Below are positions 43,872 through 51,490 of a stretch of 64,000 bases of DNA, one piece after another. The number at the start of each line of letters is the position of its first letter. Position 1 is the stretch's first letter. The stretch is taken from contig CATOIK010000002.1 of assembly GCA_951800645.1 (NCBI GenBank), forward strand, positions 1-64,000, read 5' to 3'. This stretch comes from an uncultured Eubacteriales bacterium. Its GTDB lineage: Bacteria > Bacillota > Clostridia > Lachnospirales > Lachnospiraceae. Position numbers and translations under genes: made by a program. The notes under the pieces are model-generated. The model did no database searches. It saw only the letters and a list, made by a program, of their open reading frames with translations, and was not told the DNA's origin.

Positions 43872-44915
43872 TTATTGTTTTGCTGCAAGCCCGTAGATTT
43901 CATCTGGGCTTAGGCCGTACCGGATGCCTTCAACGGTGGTGATGATGCGCTGCACCTCTCGTTCCTTGAAATACAGATAGGAATCCAGAATGGCAATGGA
44001 ATAGGGATGCTTCCGGGATGCGGCCTGGTAAAACCGATCCAGAATCTGGTGGTACAAGCCTTCCACATCCGGCTGCTCTGCCAGCCTGCTTTCCTCTAAT
44101 CGGCCGTAAACAGTGGCCTGGAGGGCTGCGGCAAATTCTGCCGGGGTAGCGGCTTCCACCAGCTTTTCCAACTGAGGAGCCTTCAGCTTGTATCGCACCG
44201 GAATCAGCAGGGCGTAAATATCTGCTTCCGGCATCTGGTAATAGTGCTTGGCCCGGTAAATCCACTGTAAATTTAAAAGATCCAGCCGGGAACCGAAGCA
44301 GGCATCCAGGATCTTTTGCTCCTTCTTGGTAAGTACCTTCTGCTTGGCGCTCCAGAGGGATTTAAAGTAATAAAGATCCAACTGAAGCTCATAGTCAAAA
44401 GTGGTACTGCGGCCATTTCCCTCAGCCAGAAGAAATAACCGGTGGTACACGGTGCCTTCCAGCCGGGCGATAAATTCCGGAAGGGAGGCGGATTGGGAAA
44501 GAGCGATTAAGTCTACCTTGGAGTGCTTCGCAAAAAAGTCCTTAAACTCCGACAAATCCGGGGCTTCCTGGTGGCGGCCGGATACTCTTCTTAAAATCTG
44601 CTTGATCAGAGTGATTTCATAGTGAAGAAAATACAGGTTTAAAAATTTTCGCTGGGCCAGGTTCCCGAATCGGTAGAGCTTGGCAAAGTCCCGGTACTGG
44701 GAGCGGGTCAGCAGCCGTTCGATGTAGCCTCGGTGAAGTTTGGTATCGTCCAAATCTGTGAAGCTGTCTTCGTAGGCAGGAAGCTGCTTTAGGTAATCGG
44801 CAGCGCTGCGGACATCTTCTAAGGACGCCATTTCCCGGAACTGCGCGTCTGAAATCAGACGGCTTTCCATGGCCCGGACTTTGGTGGTGATGCCACTGTA
44901 AGACAACAGGCTCAT
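43872..44915 (-). CDS. ntpC: V/A-type ATPase subunit C (stalk)
   Basis: 347 residues, nearly all helix, with three similar bundles, the funnel-shaped socket that joins stalk subunits D and F to the K ring. It starts SYSGITTKVRAMESRL, as in its family. It lies 4 bases after the H subunit gene. Confidence 0.9.
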   Translation of the reverse strand: MSLLSYSGITTKVRAMESRLISDAQFREMASLEDVRSAADYLKQLPAYEDSFTDLDDTKLHRGYIERLLTRSQYRDFAKLYRFGNLAQRKFLNLYFLHYEITLIKQILRRVSGRHQEAPDLSEFKDFFAKHSKVDLIALSQSASLPEFIARLEGTVYHRLFLLAEGNGRSTTFDYELQLDLYYFKSLWSAKQKVLTKKEQKILDACFGSRLDLLNLQWIYRAKHYYQMPEADIYALLIPVRYKLKAPQLEKLVEAATPAEFAAALQATVYGRLEESRLAEQPDVEGLYHQILDRFYQAASRKHPYSIAILDSYLYFKEREVQRIITTVEGIRYGLSPDEIYGLAAKQ

Positions 44916-44919
44916 AGGG

Positions 44920-45231
44920 TTACTCCTTTATCAAAGACTGGTACAGGGCTTTGGCATAGTCGGTGTGATGGGCCTTGTAGTTTTCTTCCATCCACTGGGC
45001 TGCAGCGTCTGCCTCTGTTTTTAGCCTAGACAACTTGGATTCCATTTCTACTTCCATGCGGCTTCTCAGTTCCTGGATTTTTTTCTGGGTCTGGCTTTCC
45101 GCTTCTCTGTCAAAGGCAGCGGTTTTTTCGGCCATTTCCTGGGCAAATGCCTTTTTTCGGGCATTGGCATCATCCATGACGGAAGCGGCGGCGGACTCGA
45201 TCTCCGAGATCTGCTTAATAACTGTGTTCAT
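44920..45231 (-). CDS. V/A-type ATPase small peripheral-stalk subunit (G/H)
   Basis: 103 residues forming one long heptad-repeat helix rich in Ala, Glu, Lys and Arg. It pairs with subunit E in the stator stalk. It is first in the operon, in the usual place. Sequence conservation is low in this family, so the call depends on position and coiled-coil nature. Confidence 0.82.
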   Translation of the reverse strand: MNTVIKQISEIESAAASVMDDANARKKAFAQEMAEKTAAFDREAESQTQKKIQELRSRMEVEMESKLSRLKTEADAAAQWMEENYKAHHTDYAKALYQSLIKE

Positions 45232-45430
45232 TCCGGTCCTCCTTGTCTATTTAAGTTTCGTCTTTTCCATGATACTCTTATCTGGGAAAATATCTACTGG
45301 GAAATAGAATAAAAAACAAATTTTTAACAATCTGATTTCGTGAATTGTGCTGAAAGAAATACATTTGGTTCGGGGCAGAAAGTAAGGGCTTAAAAGAATG
45401 CATTGGTCAGGGGGGATTTTTCGGCGAAAA

Positions 45431-45463
45431 GCCTTGTACAATAAGATGGGAATTGTACAAGGC
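45431..45463 (-). terminator. terminator after the DUF4145/SH3 gene
   Basis: A perfect 12-bp stem GCCTTGTACAAT/ATTGTACAAGGC with a TTTT run in the minus direction, 30 bases after the stop. Confidence 0.85.
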
Positions 45464-45492
45464 CTTGTTGGGTTCATGAAGATTTGCACTGT

Positions 45493-46500
45493 CTATTCCG
45501 TTGTCAGATATTGGCTTGCTACATAGGCTTCCTGGCCGTTGTAGAGGATTACGGCCCATTCTTCATCGTGGGCTCGGACATAGTCTACGGTGACGCCGGC
45601 CTCCAGTTGTCCGATACGGTTATCTGTGGTGTTGGGCTGGGGCCGTACATTCAGCACATCTGTGGTTTTATATACAACCGATGGAGAAGTCTCCGGCGCC
45701 AGGGTTTCCGGTATGGTTTCCGGCATGGCAGCCTCGGTGGAGATGGGGGCTTCTGTGGTTTCTTCCGGCTTGGTGTCCGGTTTTAACAGCTTTACAATAA
45801 AGAACAGCAGGATGATGCAGAGGATGGGAACCAGCAGCTTTAACAGGTCGTAAAGGGTAAAGCCCTGTCTCCGCTGAGGCGTCCGTCTGCGGCTGCGATT
45901 GTTTGCAGCAGAGGCCGGGCGGCGCTGTCCGGAGCGGGAACCTGTACGGTTTTGCTGGGCTGGCCGTTTCTGGGAGCTGCGGCTGTTTCCCGGAATGGTG
46001 GAAGGCCCTTCCTGGGTTGGTTTAGAACTGAAAAGAGCCGGAGTGAGAGGATACCGTCCCTGGGCTGTCACGCTGTTTTGCGGCGTTCTGGCCTGGCCCT
46101 GGGCATAACGGTTGTTTTGTTCTGTCCGGCTGCGTGCGGTCAGGCCGTTGTCTGTTGCAAAGGTGTAGACCTCCTGAGCCAGCATATGATAAGCCTGATT
46201 GGCGTTGTAGGCGTTGTTGTCCCCTTCATGAACGGCCTTGTTTCCGATGATGCGGATTTTGTGGTAGTGCTCACAGGCGGATTTGCTGATTCGGCGCTCC
46301 TGATAGAGAATGTCAATCATATTTTTTAAGTCTGCCTCATCCTCGAACCCGGCCCGGTCCATCAATACGCGGGTCATGAATTCCAGGGTCTGACGAGCTT
46401 TGATCATGGATGCGTTGAAATCCTTCTGGCGAATTAGCCGTTCTGTGTCTTTTACGCCCTGCTGGATTTGTTCCCAGTTGCTGTTGAAGTTCATTGTCAT
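45493..46500 (-). CDS. membrane protein with DUF4145 and SH3 domains
   Basis: 335 residues. Residues 1-125 resemble DUF4145, a domain also found in restriction and defence proteins (RISKSACEHYHKIRIIGNKA region). A long Gln/Arg/Ser-rich linker with many basic residues follows. One membrane helix lies near residues 217-237, and a bacterial SH3 domain lies outside (VLNVRPQPNTTDNRIGQLEAG). The SH3 part would bind the wall and the DUF4145 part would face the cytoplasm. The role is unknown; wall or stress sensing is a guess. AAGGAGG lies 5 bases before the start. Confidence 0.75.
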   Translation of the reverse strand: MTMNFNSNWEQIQQGVKDTERLIRQKDFNASMIKARQTLEFMTRVLMDRAGFEDEADLKNMIDILYQERRISKSACEHYHKIRIIGNKAVHEGDNNAYNANQAYHMLAQEVYTFATDNGLTARSRTEQNNRYAQGQARTPQNSVTAQGRYPLTPALFSSKPTQEGPSTIPGNSRSSQKRPAQQNRTGSRSGQRRPASAANNRSRRRTPQRRQGFTLYDLLKLLVPILCIILLFFIVKLLKPDTKPEETTEAPISTEAAMPETIPETLAPETSPSVVYKTTDVLNVRPQPNTTDNRIGQLEAGVTVDYVRAHDEEWAVILYNGQEAYVASQYLTTE

Positions 46501-46703
46501 GCGCGCCTCCTTTATCTAAAATATGTAAGATTTATCAGTTTGAATTTTTGGGCCCAAAAGGGCATTCTTTTGAGGATATTATACTACACAATATAAAATT
46601 GTGCACGCAAAAAAAGGATAAATGCGTAAAATTAAGAAAAAATTATTCTTGTTCAGAGCCAAATAGAATGAACAAATAGTCTTAAAAATGAGAATCAAAG
46701 CGC

Positions 46704-46732
46704 TTGCAAACCATCGGGCTGTCTGTTAGAAT
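46704..46732 (+). promoter_or_regulatory. promoter of trmB
   Basis: TTGCAA (46704-46709), 17 bases, TAGAAT (46727-46732), 44 bases before the ATG. Confidence 0.65.
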
Positions 46733-46776
46733 GAAAACACAGCAAAATGAAGATATTATATGAGGAGCAAAACAGT

Positions 46777-47415
46777 ATGAGACTACGCCATATCCGCGGC
46801 GCAGAGGAGGCCATTGCTGCCAGTCCCTATGTTATTCGGGAACCGGCCAGCCATTGCGGCGCATTCCGGGAGCTGTTCGGAAACCACAACCCAATCCGCA
46901 TCGAGGTAGGCATGGGAAAGGGACGCTTCATTATGGAAATGGCGGCGCTGCACCCGGAGATCAATTATATTGGGATTGAGCGGTATTCCAGCGTGCTTCT
47001 GCGTGCTTTGCAGAAGCGGGAACAGTTGGAGCTGCCTAATATTTATTTCATGTGCATCGACGCAAAAGAGCTGGCAGAGGTGTTCGCCCCCGGCGAGGTG
47101 GATCGGATTTACCTGAATTTTTCTGATCCCTGGCCCAAGGACCGCCACGCCAGACGCCGCCTGACATCGCCGGATTTTATGAAGGTTTATGACAAGGTGC
47201 TGAGGCCGGACGGTCTGGTAGAGTTTAAAACGGACAACCAGGACTTATTTACTTATTCGCTGGAGGCAATTCCAGAGGCCGGGTGGAAGATTGACGCATT
47301 TACCAGAGATTTGCATCATAATGAAGAAATGGCCCAGGGCAATGTGATGACCGAGTATGAGATGAAATTTTCAGAGCAGGGAAATCCGATCTGCAAGCTG
47401 ATTGCCAGTCGGTAA
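46777..47415 (+). CDS. trmB: tRNA (guanine46-N7)-methyltransferase
   Basis: 212 residues from the chosen start. The SAM motif VGMGKGRF is followed by IGIERYSSVLLRAL and the family hallmark FSDPWPKDRHARRRLT. It methylates G46 in the variable loop of tRNAs. I chose the ATG at 46777, ten codons after the first in-frame ATG, because GAGGAG lies 9 bases before it and the protein then begins MRLRHIRGAEE, as in homologues. Confidence 0.92.
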   Translation: MRLRHIRGAEEAIAASPYVIREPASHCGAFRELFGNHNPIRIEVGMGKGRFIMEMAALHPEINYIGIERYSSVLLRALQKREQLELPNIYFMCIDAKELAEVFAPGEVDRIYLNFSDPWPKDRHARRRLTSPDFMKVYDKVLRPDGLVEFKTDNQDLFTYSLEAIPEAGWKIDAFTRDLHHNEEMAQGNVMTEYEMKFSEQGNPICKLIASR

Positions 47416-47493
47416 CTGTGGGGGGACGGGCATCTTTTTGACCGAAAAAACCGTTATCTGCATATACTATAAGGAAAGCGGAGTTTTCAGGTG

Positions 47494-47637
47494 ATGCAGA
47501 TGGATTTAAAAACAAAGGTTACCCGAAGTATGCGCAGCGCCACCAGCGACAAGGAATCGCTGAACCGCCAGATTTTAAAGTGGAACAAGGGCCTTAAAGA
47601 GGTGGAGCGGATCATAAATCGCGGGAAGGGCAAATAG
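47494..47637 (+). CDS. small basic ORF between trmB and trxA
   Basis: 47 residues, beginning MQMDLKTKVTRSM and ending in INRGKGK, with many Lys and Arg. A GGAG site lies about 10 bases before the ATG, and TATACTATAA upstream could be part of a promoter. It is not a shadow of another gene, since nothing overlaps it. GTG at 47491 or ATG at 47500 could also be the start. I do not know the family; a small nucleic-acid or ribosome-binding protein is one possibility. Confidence 0.5.
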   Translation: MQMDLKTKVTRSMRSATSDKESLNRQILKWNKGLKEVERIINRGKGK

Positions 47638-47668
47638 CGCAGAGATTAGTTTAGAAAAGGAGATAACA

Positions 47669-47983
47669 ATGGAAAAGAAATTTACAACCGCAAATTTTGA
47701 GGCAGAGGTACTGAAGGCTGACAAGCCGGTGCTGGTAGACTTCTACGCAGACTGGTGCGGCCCCTGCAAGATGATGGCTCCGGTGGTTGAGAGCCTGGCA
47801 GCGGAGTTAGACGGCGTTGCTTATGTAGGAAAACTGAATGTAGACGAGAACGAGGAAATCGCCATGAAGTACAGCGTCATGACGATCCCCACTTTGATGG
47901 TATTCAAGAACGGAACCATGGTAAACAAAGTAATCGGCGTACAGCCGAAAGAAGCCATTGAAAAGATGATTCGGGAGGCTTGA
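47669..47983 (+). CDS. trxA: thioredoxin
   Basis: 104 residues of the standard fold. The active site is WCGPC (residues 29-33), and the cis-proline segment reads MTIPTLMVF. It reduces protein disulfides in the cytosol with thioredoxin reductase. GGAG is well placed upstream. Confidence 0.95.
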   Translation: MEKKFTTANFEAEVLKADKPVLVDFYADWCGPCKMMAPVVESLAAELDGVAYVGKLNVDENEEIAMKYSVMTIPTLMVFKNGTMVNKVIGVQPKEAIEKMIREA

Positions 47984-48023
47984 TTCAGCGCTGAGAAAAA
48001 TCCAAAAAAAATTAAAAAAAGTG

Positions 48024-48052
48024 TTGACTTTTTTTAGCTGTTGAGGTATGAT
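48024..48052 (+). promoter_or_regulatory. tRNA-Lys promoter
   Basis: TTGACT (48024-48029), 17 bases, TATGAT (48047-48052), 44 bases before the tRNA. Confidence 0.75.
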
Positions 48053-48096
48053 ATTGTTCGTGCCGCTGATACAGACAGGCACGGACAACATACCAA

Positions 48097-48169
48097 GCGC
48101 CCTTAGCTCAGTTGGTAGAGCAGTAGACTCTTAATCTATTTGTCCGGGGTTCGAGTCCCCGAGGGCGCA
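48097..48169 (+). tRNA. tRNA-Lys (anticodon CTT)
   Basis: All arms are canonical: acceptor GCGCCCT/AGGGCGC, anticodon stem GTAGA/TCTAT with CTT in the loop, T arm CGGGG-TTCGAGT-CCCCG. CCA is not encoded. It has its own promoter and terminator, unlike the atypical group at the left edge. Confidence 0.95.
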
Positions 48170-48174
48170 CTGAA

Positions 48175-48220
48175 AGTACTGGTTTTGCAGACGGAGAACT
48201 GCGGGGCTGGTGCTTTTTTT
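48175..48220 (+). terminator. tRNA-Lys terminator
   Basis: A 16-bp stem with several G·T pairs (AGTACTGG…CTGGTGCT) closes on GCAG/CTGC and is followed by seven T. Confidence 0.75.
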
Positions 48221-48359
48221 GTGCTTTCTTGATGTAGTGTAAGAAACGGCTATGTGGGATCCTGTGAAGGGCACAGGCAGATTTACGGGCGGCTTGGGAA
48301 CAGATGTGGCAATGGAATGTTCTGGTACGCCTGGCAGGCCATTTGGAAAGGAACGTCCT

Positions 48360-49064
48360 ATGAACAATTTATCCAATATAAAGAGCAAGCTTCTGACAGA
48401 GCAGGTACAGGAGCAGATTTATCAATACATTTTGGATCGCAATTATCAGATTGGGGCTCGGATTCCCAACGAATTTGAGTTGGCAGATCAGTTTGGCGTG
48501 GGACGGAGTACCATCCGGGAGGCGGTAAAGCTTCTGATTTCCCGCGGTGTTTTAGAGGTGCGGAGAGGTTCGGGCACTTATGTAGTCAGCACCATGCCTA
48601 CGGACATGGATCCGCTGGGGCTTTGGCGTTTCGAGGATAAGATGAGTCTTGCTCTGGATTTGGCTAATGTGCGGATGATGCTGGAGCCGGGCATTGCGGA
48701 GATGGCGGCCCTTAATGCCGGAGAGGAAGATATACGCAGGCTGCGGGAGCTTTGTGATATTGTAGAGACGAAGATTTTAAACGGCAGCAGCTATGTAAAA
48801 GAAGATATTGCGTTTCACACCTGCATTGCAGAGTGTTCAAAAAACAAGGTGGTGGAGCAGTTGATTCCGGTGATTGATACTGCTGTGCTGGTGTTTGTCA
48901 ATGTGACTCACACCAAATTAAAAGAGGAAACCATTCAAACCCACCGGGCAATTACCAATGCGATCGCAGAACACGATTCCATCGGTGCGCGGGCTGCCAT
49001 GATGATGCACATGACCTACAACCGGGAGATGATTCGCGGGCTGCTGCAAAAGCAGCAGGGTTAA
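48360..49064 (+). CDS. GntR family regulator (FadR/FCD type)
   Basis: 234 residues from the chosen start. The GntR winged helix (GARIPNEFELADQFGVGRST, then REAVKLLISRGVLEVRRGSGTYV) is followed by an FCD ligand domain with metal-binding His residues (FHTCIAECSKN). FCD regulators often sense sugar acids such as galactonate or gluconate. I chose the ATG at 48360, 36 codons after the first in-frame ATG, because AAGGAA precedes it and earlier residues are unlike the family. The next gene is an IlvD/EDD dehydratase, its likely target. Confidence 0.88.
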   Translation: MNNLSNIKSKLLTEQVQEQIYQYILDRNYQIGARIPNEFELADQFGVGRSTIREAVKLLISRGVLEVRRGSGTYVVSTMPTDMDPLGLWRFEDKMSLALDLANVRMMLEPGIAEMAALNAGEEDIRRLRELCDIVETKILNGSSYVKEDIAFHTCIAECSKNKVVEQLIPVIDTAVLVFVNVTHTKLKEETIQTHRAITNAIAEHDSIGARAAMMMHMTYNREMIRGLLQKQQG

Positions 49065-49084
49065 GGCGCAAAAAGCGCCTTTGG
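49063..49084 (+). terminator. short hairpin at the end of the GntR gene
   Basis: AAGGCGC-AAAAA-GCGCCTT with a short T tail overlaps the stop codon; probably a weak terminator. Confidence 0.4.
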
Positions 49085-49159
49085 CACGGTCTCTTTTATG
49101 TTTTAGCGGTTGTTTTTCTGCTAAAAAGAGGGGATTTTCTATAAAACAAGAAAGACATC

Positions 49160-49349
49160 TGATGACTTTGGAACGAAACTGGAGGAAAACGGAAGAAAAT
49201 CAGGGGAAATAGGCAGGATATATTGGATAATTGTACAATCTCACCAAGAACAGACCCTTTGAAATGGATAGAAAGTAGAATACACATGTGATGACTTGTG
49301 GAAAAAACGGGGATATGATACTGTATATACATGAGATGTCAGATGACTT
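49160..49349 (+). promoter_or_regulatory. three copies of a GATGACTT motif upstream of the dehydratase
   Basis: TGATGACTT at 49160-49168 and 49289-49297 and AGATGACTT at 49341-49349 lie in the 317-base gap before the gene. I could not fix a convincing -35/-10 pair. The copies are candidate operators for the GntR product, although they are direct repeats and not the palindromes usual for that family. Confidence 0.4.
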
Positions 49350-49381
49350 GAAAAACTTGTGTATATTAAGGAGGCTTACAA

Positions 49382-51169
49382 ATGGAACTGCACAGTCAGA
49401 AGGTAAGAGAACTTGCACCGGAAAGCGACCCGTTAAAGATTGGTATGGGATGGACGGTAGAGGATTTGTCCAAGCCCCAGATTCTGGTAGAAAGCACTTT
49501 CGGAGACAGCCATCCGGGCAGCGCCCACTTAGACCAGTTTGTGGAAGAAGGGATGCGGGCCATTACGGAAAACGGCGGCCGGGGGGCGCGGTACTACACC
49601 ACGGATATGTGTGACGGAATCAGCCAGGGCCACGATGGAATCAATTATTCTCTGGCTCACAGAGATATGATTGCCAATATGGTAGAGATTCACGGATGCT
49701 CTACCGGATTTGACGGCGGCCTGTTTGTGGCAAGCTGCGACAAGTCCATGCCTGCAGTGCTGATGGGAATCGGCAAGCTGAAGGACATGAGCGCCATTGT
49801 GGTAACCGGCGGCGTAATGGAAGCTCACTGCATTCCGGAAAAGTATGTGATCGACGATGCTTCCTGTGCTATCAATGAGCTGCTGACCTTAGAACAGATT
49901 GGCAAGTTTGACGCCATGGAAAAGCGGGGGGAGATTCCGGCCTCACAGTTGGACTATTACAAACAGCATGCCTGCCCCAGCTGCGGCGCCTGCTCTTTTA
50001 TGGGAACAGCTTCCACCATGCAGATCATGGCAGAGGCCCTGGGCCTGATGCTTCCGGGTACTGCCCTGATGCCGGCTACTGCACCGGAGCTGAAGACGGC
50101 GGCTTATGACGCCGGAAAGCAGTTAATGAAGCTGGTAGAGCAGGGAATCAAGGCAAAAGACATTGTTACGATGAAAAGCTTTGAAAATGCCATAATGGTG
50201 CATGCAGCCATCTCCGGTTCCACCAACGCTACCATGCACATCCCGGCTGTCGCCCATGAATTTGGATTTGAGATTGATGCAGATACTTTTGACCGGATGC
50301 ATCGGGGCGCTCATTATCTGCTGAACATCCGTCCGTCCGGAGACTGGCCTGCTCAGTATTTCTACTATGCAGGCGGCGTGCCGAGAGTGATGGAGGAGAT
50401 TAAAGATATGCTTCATCTGGATGTGATGACGGTTACCGGCAAGACCCTGGGGGAGAATCTGGAGAATTTAAAGAAGAATGGCTTTTATGAGCACTGCGAT
50501 GCGATTTTGCAGGAAAAGGGCCGGGAACTGGGCCGGGAAATCAAACGCCAGGAGATTATCCACGATTTTGACGATGCAAAGGGAACCAACGGAAGCATTG
50601 CAATCCTGAAAGGGAATCTGGCTCCGGAGGGGGCTGTTATTAAGCACACTGCATGTCCGAAGGAAATGTTTTATGCAACCTTGAATGCCAAGCCCTTTGA
50701 CAGCGAGGAGGAGTGCATTGACGCAGTGCTGAAGGGCAAGGTAAAGCCTGGCGACGCCATCTTTATCCGTTATGAAGGCCCCAAGGGCAGCGGCATGCCG
50801 GAGATGTTTTACACCGGCGAGGCAATCTGTTCAGACCCGCGGCTGGCTTCCAGCGTAGCGCTGATTACAGACGGCCGTTTCTCCGGCGCATCACGGGGGC
50901 CGGTTATCGGCCATGTAAGTCCGGAGGCAGCAGCCGGAGGTCCCATTGCTCTGGTAGAAGAAGGGGATTTGATTCGCATTGATGTGGAGAACCGGGTGCT
51001 GGCGATTGTAGGCGTAAACGGAAAAGAACTGCCTGCTGAGGAAGTAGACCGTATTCTGGCAAAGCGCCGCACTAAATGGCAGCCTAAACCGGCCAAATAT
51101 ACAAAGGGAGTTTTGAAACTGTTTTCCGAACACGCCGTATCACCGATTAAAGGCGGATTCATGGTATAA
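49382..51169 (+). CDS. IlvD/EDD family dehydratase, probably for a sugar acid
   Basis: 595 residues. The family removes water from dihydroxy acids with an iron–sulfur cluster. Candidate cluster cysteines lie in TDMCDGIS (Cys77), ASCDKSMP (Cys119) and ACPSCGAC (198-204). The start (GWTVEDLSKPQILVESTFGD) differs from biosynthetic IlvD, and a GntR/FCD regulator sits upstream, so an aldonate dehydratase such as for gluconate, galactonate or xylonate is more likely than valine/isoleucine synthesis. No other ilv gene is present. AAGGAGG lies 7 bases before the start. Confidence 0.8.
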   Translation: MELHSQKVRELAPESDPLKIGMGWTVEDLSKPQILVESTFGDSHPGSAHLDQFVEEGMRAITENGGRGARYYTTDMCDGISQGHDGINYSLAHRDMIANMVEIHGCSTGFDGGLFVASCDKSMPAVLMGIGKLKDMSAIVVTGGVMEAHCIPEKYVIDDASCAINELLTLEQIGKFDAMEKRGEIPASQLDYYKQHACPSCGACSFMGTASTMQIMAEALGLMLPGTALMPATAPELKTAAYDAGKQLMKLVEQGIKAKDIVTMKSFENAIMVHAAISGSTNATMHIPAVAHEFGFEIDADTFDRMHRGAHYLLNIRPSGDWPAQYFYYAGGVPRVMEEIKDMLHLDVMTVTGKTLGENLENLKKNGFYEHCDAILQEKGRELGREIKRQEIIHDFDDAKGTNGSIAILKGNLAPEGAVIKHTACPKEMFYATLNAKPFDSEEECIDAVLKGKVKPGDAIFIRYEGPKGSGMPEMFYTGEAICSDPRLASSVALITDGRFSGASRGPVIGHVSPEAAAGGPIALVEEGDLIRIDVENRVLAIVGVNGKELPAEEVDRILAKRRTKWQPKPAKYTKGVLKLFSEHAVSPIKGGFMV

Positions 51170-51221
51170 GCCAAGTGGCAGCGTTGGTTATTTTTTTTTT
51201 TGCATAAGTAAAATATAAACA

Positions 51222-51258
51222 GGGTGCATCCTGGCGAGGGCTGGGATGCGCCCTTTGT
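51222..51258 (+). terminator. dehydratase terminator
   Basis: GGGTGCATCC/GGATGCGCCC (one G·T pair) is followed by TTTGTATTTT, 50 bases after the stop. Confidence 0.8.
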
Positions 51259-51346
51259 ATTTTCGTAGGAAATTGTGCAAAGTGTGTAACAGCTATGAGG
51301 ATTTGATTTTGGGAATGTACAGAGTGCTTATGCCGGCGTTTAAATG

Positions 51347-51376
51347 TTGTTAAAAAAATACGGCAAATCATAAAAA
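51347..51376 (+). promoter_or_regulatory. possible promoter of the GH2-like gene
   Basis: TTGTTA (51347-51352), 18 bases, TAAAAA (51371-51376). Other AT-rich -10-like boxes lie nearby, so this is one of several candidates. Confidence 0.35.
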
Positions 51377-51490
51377 TTACCCGTGATAAAGAAGCGAAAT
51401 TAGTGTAATATGTTAGTATAAAGCGTAAAATAGAGGGGAGGTATATTGAAAATAAAATATTTAAAAAAATCTTATACAGGAGGAAAAAGC

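Noticed and set aside
49382-51169. The dehydratase as biosynthetic IlvD
   Set aside because: The N-terminus differs from the usual IlvD start, the regulator upstream is of the sugar-acid type, and no other branched-chain gene is present; still possible.
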